A stretch of 64,000 nucleotides of DNA from Intestinibacter sp964449895 (lineage in GTDB: Bacteria; Bacillota; Clostridia; Peptostreptococcales; Peptostreptococcaceae): NCBI GenBank assembly GCA_964449895.1, contig CAYVBY010000001.1, forward strand, positions 124,001 to 188,000, written 5' to 3'. A model generated the notes under the pieces. It was not told where the DNA came from and ran no database searches. It worked only from the letters and a program-made list of their open reading frames with translations. Positions 17,625-25,279 of the stretch are shown in pieces. Numbering within the stretch: the first letter of the stretch is position 1; each line of letters opens with the position of its first letter. Position numbers and translations under genes: made by a program.

Positions 17625-18407
17625 TTAGGCTTCAACATTTTTATGTATTAATTTAAGTAAATTACTTAAATCTTCAATATTAGGTTGTCCTGGAGCACTT
17701 TTCTTTCTATTAACACCATAAGTTATACATGATCCAAAAAATTCTCCACAAATTCTACTAAGACCACCCTTTTCGCCTAATGATATTGCACATATAGGAA
17801 TATTTACAATATGCTCTGATAAAATAATTGTTGTCTCTAATAGTTCAACTACATCTAATTTGCTATATGGTTTTGCTACTATTTTTATAATATCAGCTCC
17901 CATACACTCTAACTCTTTAGCTGTTGCAATACTTTCTGCCTTTGATGGAGTATGTGTAAAGTTATGATTAGTTGCAATTACATACGTTCCCATATCTTTG
18001 GCAAATTCAATTATATCCTTCATATTATCTTGTCCTATACTGTCTTCAATATCTACAATATCAATTAATTTACTTGCACAGGCTTCTTTATATATATTTA
18101 TATAATCTTCTACTTTTATTTCAGCTTGCCCTTCACTTTTATTAGTTTTTATTGTAAATATAATTGGTATATTTTTTAATATTTTTCTAAGCTCTTCAAG
18201 CACTTCTTCTATCTTTTGAAAATCATTATAGTATTCATACCAGTCAACTCTCCATTCGACGATATCTATATCGAGTATATCAAAATCTACTGGTATAATA
18301 GAAAATTTCTTCGCTGTTTTTAATATTTCTTCTTTTGTTTTGTCACAAATTGGTACAATTATTTTTGGAATACCCCTTCCTATTTCTACATTCCTAATTT
18401 TTACCAT
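17625..18407 (-). CDS. aroD: Type I 3-dehydroquinate dehydratase
   Basis: Interconverts 3-dehydroquinate and 3-dehydroshikimate through a Schiff base. Seen: IVEWRVDWY (substrate-binding Glu-x-Arg), ATNHNFTHTP with the catalytic His, ADIIKIVAKPYS with the Schiff-base Lys, GGLSRICGEFFGS with the carboxylate-binding Arg, and SAPGQPNIEDL near the C-terminus. The chosen ATG (18407) has GAGG/AAGGGAG upstream; a TTG at 18416 is an alternative. Type I enzymes serve both synthesis and quinate catabolism. Located beside a LysR gene in the shikimate block. Confidence 0.93.
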   Translation of the reverse strand: MVKIRNVEIGRGIPKIIVPICDKTKEEILKTAKKFSIIPVDFDILDIDIVEWRVDWYEYYNDFQKIEEVLEELRKILKNIPIIFTIKTNKSEGQAEIKVEDYINIYKEACASKLIDIVDIEDSIGQDNMKDIIEFAKDMGTYVIATNHNFTHTPSKAESIATAKELECMGADIIKIVAKPYSKLDVVELLETTIILSEHIVNIPICAISLGEKGGLSRICGEFFGSCITYGVNRKKSAPGQPNIEDLSNLLKLIHKNVEA

Positions 18408-18533
18408 ATTCCTCAAATCTCCCTTTCTATTACTAAAGTAAGTTAAAAATATTATACCAAAAAAAATATAATTTTAGATGTAGTTTAATTTTATATATTG
18501 TATACATAGTTATATTTTCAAATAAAACTATAT

Positions 18534-19421
18534 TTATAATATTTTACTATTATTTGATACAAATTTACTAAATTCATCTACAGCTGGTGATAAATATTTA
18601 TTTTTTAATTTGGCCATATAAATATTTCTACTATATGCAGGACTTTTTAATTTAATTACATCAACATTAAAATACTTTAAAAACGGAATATTTGGCATTA
18701 TTGCTATTCCAAAATTCTCTGCAACTAGACCTGCTATAGCTTCATTCTTTTCAATTTCATAGCATATATCTTGTTTTTTATTTATTTCTTTAAATAAATT
18801 ATCTATAATTACTCTCAAACCACTTGATTTATTAAATGCTACATGTTTATATTCTGTTGTTTTTATCAAGTCAATTTCTTTGTATTTAGATAATTCATGA
18901 TTTTTAGGAACTACAACCACTAACTCCTCTTCTTTTATCTTTATAAATTCTATATTATTTTCATCTTCTACCATAGAACAAAATCCTATATCAAATTTTT
19001 CACTTTTTAAACCTTCTATAATAGATTTTGTATTTGAAGATGAAAATGTAAATCCAAAATTTTTATCCTCATTTTCATTTAAAAATTTTCTAACTATCAT
19101 AGGCACAAATTCAGATTCTAAAGTATATATATATGCTAAATCTATAAGTCCACCTGTAGAACAAGTTAATGCTTTTGTTTTATATACTCCTTCTTGTAAA
19201 TACTCTAAAGATTTTTCTACATATTTTAAAAATATCTTCCCGTATTTTGTAAGGACAACATTTCTCCCATGCTTTTCAAATAGCTTTGTCCCTAATTCTT
19301 CTTCTAAAGATGAAATTGCATGGCTTAAACTAGGTTGTGTTATACATAAGTCTTTAGCTGCCTTAGTATAATGCTCTAAACGAGCTAATTTAACAAAATA
19401 TTGTAAATGATTTAAATTCAT
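18534..19421 (-). CDS. LysR-family transcriptional regulator (copy 1)
   Basis: 295 aa. Winged HTH at residues 1-60 (LNHLQYFVKLARLEHYTKAAKDLCITQPSLSHAISSLEE, split over two helices), then a periplasmic-binding-like effector domain. It is clearly paralogous to the LysR at 28489 (shared HYTKAA-LCITQPSLSHA, GLRVIIDNLF, AGLVAENFGIAI). It is divergent from the large flavin oxidoreductase at 19788, the usual geometry for a LysR and its target. The effector may be a shikimate-pathway acid (inference). Confidence 0.93.
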   Translation of the reverse strand: MNLNHLQYFVKLARLEHYTKAAKDLCITQPSLSHAISSLEEELGTKLFEKHGRNVVLTKYGKIFLKYVEKSLEYLQEGVYKTKALTCSTGGLIDLAYIYTLESEFVPMIVRKFLNENEDKNFGFTFSSSNTKSIIEGLKSEKFDIGFCSMVEDENNIEFIKIKEEELVVVVPKNHELSKYKEIDLIKTTEYKHVAFNKSSGLRVIIDNLFKEINKKQDICYEIEKNEAIAGLVAENFGIAIMPNIPFLKYFNVDVIKLKSPAYSRNIYMAKLKNKYLSPAVDEFSKFVSNNSKIL

Positions 19422-19787
19422 ATATCTCCCTCAAATTCTTATTAATATTTCTTAAATATAAATATACAATATATATTTATATTTTTTAAGGTTTTATTCT
19501 ATTTTTTATTTTCCAATAAACTATAGATAAAATTTATATAAATATTATTTTTTTAATAAATTTTTTATAAATTATTAAATTTATTAAAAAATAAAAAAAA
19601 TATTTATTTTAATAGAATTTATAAGTATTTTTTCTAAAAAAACACCTTTCTATTATTTTTATCTATAAATTATAGCAAAAAGTACTATTAGTTATTTTAA
19701 ATAATTATTGTTAAAATACTCTTAAATAAAAAAATAACAAACAAAATAAAAATAATAATCAAATAAATAATTTATGGAGGTTCTAAA
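19422..19787. promoter_or_regulatory. Divergent LysR / oxidoreductase control region
   Basis: 366 bp, almost pure A/T. The only clear dyad is CTATAAATTATAG at 19663-19675 (6-bp arms around one base), similar to other CTATAAAT sequences upstream of genes in the block, and a plausible LysR contact site. The + strand gene is preceded by TGGAGG at the right spacing. No clean -35/-10 pair is convincing. Confidence 0.45.
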
Positions 19788-21800
19788 ATGAAAAACAAAT
19801 ATAAAAATATACTTTCACCTTTAATAGTTAAACATATGAATTTAAAAAACAGAATTGTAATGATGCCAATGGGTACAAATTACGGTGAACAAAATGGTGA
19901 AATGAGTTTCTTACATATTAATTATTACGAACAAAGAGCAAAAGGTGGTACTGGATTTATAATAGTAGAAAATGCAAGTGTATTTTCTCCACAAGGATCA
20001 AACGGTACTTCTCAACTTAGAATAGATCATGACAGTTATTTACCTAGATTATTTAAACTTTGCGAAAGAGTTCATAAATATGGTACAAAAATAGCTATAC
20101 AAATAAATCATGCTGGAGCATCTGCTATGTCTTCAAGAACAGGAATGCAACCAGTTTCTTCTTCAAATATACCTTCAAAAGATGGAGGAGAAATCCCTAG
20201 ACCACTTGAAAAAGAAGAAATATATGAAATAGTTAAAAAATACGGTGAAGCAGCTAAAAGAGCTCAAATAGCAGGTTTTGATGCAGTAGAAATACATGCT
20301 GGACACTCTTATTTAATAAGTCAATTCATATCACCTTTATATAATAAAAGAACAGATGAATTCGGTGGTTCAGTAGAAAACAGAACTCGTTTTGCTAGAT
20401 TAATAATAGATGAAGTTAGAAAAAATGTAGGACCTAACTTCCCAATATTATTACGTTTAAGTGCTGATGAATTTATGGAAGGTGGTAACACAATTGATGA
20501 TTGCCTAGAATACTTAGAATACTTAAACGATGAAGTAGACATATTCGACGTATCTGCTGCTCTTAACGGTTCAATTCAATACCAAATAGATGCTAACTAC
20601 TTAGAAGATGGTTGGAGATCTTACTTATCAAGAGCAGTTAAAGAAAAATTTGGTAAACCTTGTATAATAATGGGTAATATAAGAAATCCTCAAGTAGCCG
20701 AAGATATATTAGAAAGAGGAGATGCTGACTTAATAGGTATGGGTCGTGGTCTTATAGCTGATCCTAACTGGGTAAATAAAGTAGAATTAGGAAAAGAAGA
20801 TGAAATAAGAAAATGTATCTCTTGTAATATAGGATGTGCTGGTAACAGAATAGGTATAAATAGACCTATAAGATGTACTGTAAATCCTTCTGTAACTGAT
20901 GCTGAACTTTATAAAGAAGAAAAAGTTAAAAAACTTTGTAACGTAGTAGTTATAGGTGCAGGAACTGCAGGTCTTGAAGCTGCATGTACAGCTGCTGAAG
21001 TTGGATGTACTACTTTCTTAATCGAAAAGAAAGGCGTTTTAGGTGGTCTTGCAACTGAGATTTCAAAAATTCCTGATAAGAAAAGATTATATGATTTCCC
21101 TAAATATTTAATAAATAGAGCTGAAAAATTAGAAAACTTATATATATTTAGAAATACTGAAGCTAGTTTAGAATTTATAAAAAATCTAAGACCAAACTTA
21201 ATAGTTAATGCTACAGGTTCTTCTCCATTACTACCTCCTATAAAAGGACTTCATGATGTAATGGCTAAAGAAAATTCTAAAGTATTTTCTATATTAGATA
21301 TGATAAATAACATAGAAAATTATCCAAAAGATTTAACTGGTAAAAAAGTTGTTATAATCGGTGGTGGAGCAGTTGGTCTTGATGTAGCTGAATTCTTTGC
21401 TCCAAAAAATGCTGATTGTTCTATAGTTGAAATGGCTCCTATCATAGGAAATGGAATAGATCCTGTATCAAAAGTTGGAACATTCGACTTATTAAATAAA
21501 CATGGAGTAAAACAACTTACTAGCACTCGTTTACTTGAAGTAAAAGACAATAGCTTCTTAGTTGAACATCCAGATGGAAAACTAGAAGATTTAGAATTTG
21601 ATTATGGCTTTGTATGCTTAGGAATGAGATCTAACAACCCTATATTAGAAGCTTTAGAAGAAGAATATTCTAATACAAATGTTGAAGTTATTTCTATAGG
21701 AGATAGCGTTAGAGCTAGACGTATAATAGAAGGTGTTGAAGAAGGAAGAAATATAATAAATACTTTAACTAAACACGATTTTCTTAATATTTATGTTTAA
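19788..21800 (+). CDS. FMN/FAD/[4Fe-4S] NADH:flavin oxidoreductase, BaiCD/BaiH and 2,4-dienoyl-CoA reductase type (copy 1)
   Basis: 670 aa, three-domain old-yellow-enzyme relative. Residues 1-370: FMN TIM barrel (RIVMMPMGTNYGE, IQINHAGASA, AVEIHAGHSYLISQFISP with the active-site His). Next the Fe-S cluster motif CISCNIGCAGNR...RCTVNPS. Then FAD (VVVIGAGTAGLEAA) and NAD(P) (VVIIGGGAVGLDVAEFF) Rossmann folds. The family reduces activated C=C bonds of enoates and CoA esters, including steps of bile-acid dehydroxylation. Only + strand enzyme gene of the block; the substrate here is unknown. Followed by a strong terminator. Confidence 0.92.
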   Translation: MKNKYKNILSPLIVKHMNLKNRIVMMPMGTNYGEQNGEMSFLHINYYEQRAKGGTGFIIVENASVFSPQGSNGTSQLRIDHDSYLPRLFKLCERVHKYGTKIAIQINHAGASAMSSRTGMQPVSSSNIPSKDGGEIPRPLEKEEIYEIVKKYGEAAKRAQIAGFDAVEIHAGHSYLISQFISPLYNKRTDEFGGSVENRTRFARLIIDEVRKNVGPNFPILLRLSADEFMEGGNTIDDCLEYLEYLNDEVDIFDVSAALNGSIQYQIDANYLEDGWRSYLSRAVKEKFGKPCIIMGNIRNPQVAEDILERGDADLIGMGRGLIADPNWVNKVELGKEDEIRKCISCNIGCAGNRIGINRPIRCTVNPSVTDAELYKEEKVKKLCNVVVIGAGTAGLEAACTAAEVGCTTFLIEKKGVLGGLATEISKIPDKKRLYDFPKYLINRAEKLENLYIFRNTEASLEFIKNLRPNLIVNATGSSPLLPPIKGLHDVMAKENSKVFSILDMINNIENYPKDLTGKKVVIIGGGAVGLDVAEFFAPKNADCSIVEMAPIIGNGIDPVSKVGTFDLLNKHGVKQLTSTRLLEVKDNSFLVEHPDGKLEDLEFDYGFVCLGMRSNNPILEALEEEYSNTNVEVISIGDSVRARRIIEGVEEGRNIINTLTKHDFLNIYV

Positions 21801-21860
21801 AATATTCTAGATAAATTACATTCCCCAACCTAATTTAATAGAATACATATATATATAAAG

Positions 21861-21886
21861 GGCTGCTTATTTTAAAATAAGCAGCC
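21861..21886 (+). terminator. Strong terminator after the oxidoreductase
   Basis: A gap-free 26-bp palindrome starting GGCTGCTTATTTT, followed by TTTTT on the + strand, 60 nt after the stop. Confidence 0.9.
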
Positions 21887-21900
21887 TTTTTATTGAAAAA

Positions 21901-22116
21901 TCGAGAGTTTGAAATTTTTTCTGTAAATAACTTTCTATGATAATTTTTTAGAAGGCATAGGCTTGCTAATTTAGCCTATGCCTTTATTTTCAATATAATA
22001 TGTATTTAATTTATTATTCTTTTTGCCATAAGAAACAGCCTCCTCTGATAATTTGATTTTATCATAGAAAGCTGTTCTCTATTTAATATTTACAGACTTT
22101 TTTTCACACAGTCGCC
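21901..22116 (-). mobile_element. Decayed insertion sequence or MITE with target duplication
   Basis: A 216-bp segment flanked by the direct repeat TTTATTGAAAAA (21889-21900 and 22117-22128). Its ends are imperfect inverted repeats: both begin with CGA and share CTGTAAATA, and further in CTTTCTATGATAA. On the minus strand there is an SD (GAGGAGG) and ATG followed by MAKRIIN and a stop, which looks like the first codons of a lost transposase. The GACTGTGTGAAAAAAAG end resembles IS256-type termini, but the family assignment is weak. A hairpin AAGGCATAGGCT / AGCCTATGCCTT (21952-21984) lies inside. Confidence 0.65.
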
Positions 22117-22128
22117 TTTATTGAAAAA

Positions 22129-22151
22129 GCTGGAGTTTTATATGATCCAGC
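22129..22151 (+). terminator. Hairpin GCTGGA / TCCAGC
   Basis: 6-bp stem, 11-nt loop, followed by TTTACATTTATTTTTT on + strand. It sits between the IS remnant and the SH3 pseudogene. Confidence 0.45.
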
Positions 22152-22174
22152 TTTACATTTATTTTTTAATCTCT

Positions 22175-22641
22175 TTATTTTATGTATTTAGCAAAAACAA
22201 AATAAAATTTGGTAGCAAATTTTATTTTGTACCAACCATTAGATGTTAATTCTACTACTTCTACTTTTGTGACATACTTAATAATCCTATTCTTGTATAA
22301 GATGCTCCTAAATCTTTTCTTACATTTAAATTTATATATCTATCAACAGCTGTGTCTACAACACCTGGCATGTCTTCTTCAAGAATAAATATTACTAATT
22401 CACCATACTCTTCATCTAAATATTTGTCAGTTCTTATTTCATTAATATTTTCATCATAAACTAGAATTTATTTACCATTAGATCTAAGCGTTACATTACC
22501 AGCAAAATATTTATTATTATCATAATCTGCTAATACACTAACTACATTTTTTAACCTGCTTTAAAAGCTTACTCAATAACAAATTCCTCTTCCTCCTAAT
22601 TGTAACAATTAAAAGTTCGTTAGTTTCTTTCTTTTCTTCAT
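22175..22641 (-). pseudogene. Broken gene with bacterial SH3 domain
   Basis: An ATG at 22641 with SD GAGGGGAAG starts MKKRKKLTNF and hits a stop. Later frames read LLSKLLKQVKK, then NVVSVLADYDNN up to an in-frame TAA, then ILVYDENINEIRTDKYL..., and AVDRYINLNVRKDLGASYTR followed by a frameshift and KVEVVELTSNGWYKIKF. The last parts together form a typical SH3b fold (ligand- or wall-binding). At least two frameshifts and two stops. The intact protein was probably a ~140-aa exported or regulatory SH3 protein. Confidence 0.7.
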
Positions 22642-22756
22642 ATCTTCCCCTCATTTATTTTTTCTCAGAGTATGATTTGTGTGTTACTTATCTTTCTTTG
22701 AGACATATTTTTATTAAAATTATTCCCCCTAAGATATAAATATTTATATCTATACA

Positions 22757-22804
22757 AAAAATAGATCTTAAAACTTAAACTAATAAGTCTTAAGATCTAT
22801 TTTT
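22757..22804 (-). terminator. Terminator after the MFS transporter gene
   Basis: Long stem AAAAATAGATCTTAA / TTAAGATCTATTTTT, U-rich on the minus strand, 32 nt beyond the MFS stop. Confidence 0.85.
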
Positions 22805-22835
22805 AATTTTCATACTTTTTAAGTACTTTTTTTAA

Positions 22836-24065
22836 TTAAGCTGCTTTTTGAATATTTTCCATTTTATCATTTTGTATATTTACATATACTGCAAGTAGTA
22901 CACCTACTACTGTTACTGCTATATTAAGTAAAACAACATTTGTTGGGCCATTAGTAGCTCCACCAACTTTAGTTAAATAAGATGCAGCATTTAATATAGT
23001 ATAATTTGCAACACTTGATGCAATCATAACTATTGAAGTTATTTTACCTTTATCTTTAGGGAACATTTCATTTGCTGTTGATACGCAAAGTTGAAGTACT
23101 CCACCTGCTGCTGCATATCCTAATACAAATCCACCTACTAAACATATAGAAGGTATTCTTATAAAGTATATTGCTGTAAGCATTACTGCTGATATTGCTG
23201 GATATATTATAAGTATTCTAGCTGCTTTTAAACCTTTGCTTATTAATACTGATGAAACAAGTATTGCACAAACTGTTCCTAAAGCGTAGAATGATTGTAT
23301 TTTACTTGGATCTGCAAGACCATATAATTTACCTAATTCTTGGTTACAGTTTAACCATATCATAAAAGTTGAAGAAGAAGTAAATCCTATACATATTAAT
23401 GCTATACTTGCTGGAGTGAATTTCATTTTTTCTTTTTTAACTTCTTTTTTACTTTCTTCAGCTTGTGTAGCATTTGCTTTAGGGAATGGTAAAATTGCTA
23501 TTAATACACCATCTATTGCTATTGCTACTGCTGCTAATATAAATATTGTTTTAAATGATAATGCGCTTGAAGCAACAAATCCTATACCAAATGGTAATGC
23601 AAATTGTGCTATAGACATTGAGAATTTAGTAAACATATTTGCTACTGAACCATTTTCTGGGAATATTTCCATACAAGATGGTGTTACGCAAGTATCTAAG
23701 AATGAGTTTGCTATCCCACCTATTATTGCAAATGCATAACCTACTGCCATACTTGGAGAGAATACGATTCCACCTAAATATAATGCATAACATATAACAC
23801 CTATGATACCACTAACTCTTCTTCCAAATTTATCAGATATTGGTCCTGAAAATGGAAGAGATATTAAACGTCCAAGTCCAAGTGCAGCTATTACAGAAAC
23901 TACCATACTTACATCAAAAGTTCCATCTTCTAATACTTTTGCACCCCACATTGATGCAAAATCTTGTTTATATTGTCCTAATATTGAAGCTCCTATACCA
24001 TGTATAAAATATGTAAAGTATAAGGCTGCAGCTGTAATATAATATTTTTTATTATTTTTTCCCAT
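22836..24065 (-). CDS. MFS transporter, candidate shikimate/quinate importer
   Basis: 409 aa, 12 hydrophobic helices with a charged loop between the halves (KANATQAEESKKEVKKEKMKF, around residue 205). The loop 2-3 motif is DKFGRRVSG (residues ~82-90), standard for the major facilitator superfamily. SD GGAGGATGTTATAATG. It follows the YdiB-like dehydrogenase and the second oxidoreductase in the same direction, so uptake of their substrate is the simplest role. This is inference from position; the sequence alone gives no substrate. Confidence 0.85.
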   Translation of the reverse strand: MGKNNKKYYITAAALYFTYFIHGIGASILGQYKQDFASMWGAKVLEDGTFDVSMVVSVIAALGLGRLISLPFSGPISDKFGRRVSGIIGVICYALYLGGIVFSPSMAVGYAFAIIGGIANSFLDTCVTPSCMEIFPENGSVANMFTKFSMSIAQFALPFGIGFVASSALSFKTIFILAAVAIAIDGVLIAILPFPKANATQAEESKKEVKKEKMKFTPASIALICIGFTSSSTFMIWLNCNQELGKLYGLADPSKIQSFYALGTVCAILVSSVLISKGLKAARILIIYPAISAVMLTAIYFIRIPSICLVGGFVLGYAAAGGVLQLCVSTANEMFPKDKGKITSIVMIASSVANYTILNAASYLTKVGGATNGPTNVVLLNIAVTVVGVLLAVYVNIQNDKMENIQKAA

Positions 24066-24165
24066 TATAACATCCTCCTATTATTTGTTTATTCTTTATA
24101 ATATCCACATATTAAAATACCTTTATTTTTGTTAAATTCTTAACTTTAAAATACATAATAATTTT

Positions 24166-24198
24166 GTGTTAATAGTGAAATAAAATCACTACTAACAC
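24166..24198 (-). other. Intercistronic hairpin between the dehydrogenase and transporter genes
   Basis: GTGTTAATAGTGA pairs with TCACTACTAACAC (one mismatch, 7-nt loop). No strong U-tract follows on the minus strand, so it may be a processing or attenuating stem rather than a full terminator. Confidence 0.55.
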
Positions 24199-24266
24199 AT
24201 ATCATATTATTAAAAAATATTTTACTTAATTAAAACATAAAATTTTTGTCATAAAATCTTTTAATT

Positions 24267-25136
24267 TTATAAATCAGAATAATATTTAGCTTTTACTTGT
24301 TCAACTGGCATTTCTTGTCCCATAAATAGTTTGAATGCTTCTACTCCTTGATATAATAACATTCCTTTTCCACCTATAGCTTTACAACCAGCTGCTTCTG
24401 CATCTAATATCATCTTTGTTTTGATTGGATTGTAAACAACATCTGTTACTACTAGATCTTTTCTATATACGCTAGTATCTTTTATATTACTTTCTCCATC
24501 ATAAGGCTTCATACCTATTAATGTTGCATTAGTTAATATATCACTTGTAGCTATTTCAGCATATAATTTTTCAGTATCTTCTATATCATATAAGTTTACT
24601 ATACAATCAGGAACTTCTTTTCTTATAGATTCAACAGTTTTTTGAGCTTTTTCGAAGAAAGCATCTTTTTTATTGAATATAGATATTTCTCTAGCTCCAT
24701 CTAGTGCAGCTTGAACTTGTATAGCAGTTGCAGCTCCACCTGCACCCATTATAGTCATTTTTTTACCTTTTATATCTACACCATTTTCTCTTAAATTTCT
24801 TACATATCCTTTACCGTCTGTAATATCACCGATTAATTTTCCATTATCGTTTATTATTGTATTACAAGCACCTATTATACGAGAAGCTGGAGATAATTCA
24901 TCCATATATTTAGCTACTTCTCCTTTACAAGGCATTGTAACATTTCCGCCTTTCATATTGAAAGTTCTAAAAGCTTTTATTGCATCTTCTGTTTTTTCTA
25001 CAGGGATATCAAATGCTAAATATTTGTAATCTAAATCTAATATTTCAAAGCTGTAATTGTACATTGCAGGAGATCCTGAATGTCCTACTGGTGTTCCTAT
25101 TAATCCTAACAATCCTGTTCTTCCTGATATTTCCAT
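24267..25136 (-). CDS. Quinate/shikimate dehydrogenase, YdiB-like
   Basis: 289 aa. Substrate Ser pair in GTPVGHSGSPAMYN (residues 16-29), catalytic Lys in NVTMPCKGEV, Asp in DITDGKG (usual NTDG has become ITDG), and the NAD(P) loop MGAGGAATAI. The C-terminal half (EISIFNKKDAFFEKA, SDILTNATLIGMKP) resembles E. coli YdiB more than AroE as I recall them. YdiB uses NAD or NADP on quinate and shikimate, which suits catabolism. Lies between the second oxidoreductase and the transporter. The SD is GGAGG. Confidence 0.88.
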   Translation of the reverse strand: MEISGRTGLLGLIGTPVGHSGSPAMYNYSFEILDLDYKYLAFDIPVEKTEDAIKAFRTFNMKGGNVTMPCKGEVAKYMDELSPASRIIGACNTIINDNGKLIGDITDGKGYVRNLRENGVDIKGKKMTIMGAGGAATAIQVQAALDGAREISIFNKKDAFFEKAQKTVESIRKEVPDCIVNLYDIEDTEKLYAEIATSDILTNATLIGMKPYDGESNIKDTSVYRKDLVVTDVVYNPIKTKMILDAEAAGCKAIGGKGMLLYQGVEAFKLFMGQEMPVEQVKAKYYSDL

Positions 25137-25188
25137 TTTATTATTCCTCCGAATTTATTCTAATTTAATTACTTAAATTTCTTCATAA

Positions 25189-25242
25189 TATATCGGTATA
25201 GAATGTTGTAAAATCAAATTTACAACATTCTACCAATATATA
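25189..25242 (-). other. Large intercistronic hairpin
   Basis: TAGAATGTTGTAAA / TTTACAACATTCTA, a perfect 14-bp core with 6-nt loop, extended by GG/CC and ATATAT outer pairs. It lies between the second oxidoreductase stop and the YdiB-like gene. No U-run on the minus side; an mRNA-processing or stability element is likelier than a terminator. Confidence 0.65.
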
Positions 25243-25279
25243 GTCAAAAACTATATTTTAATTGCAATTATCTAACAAA

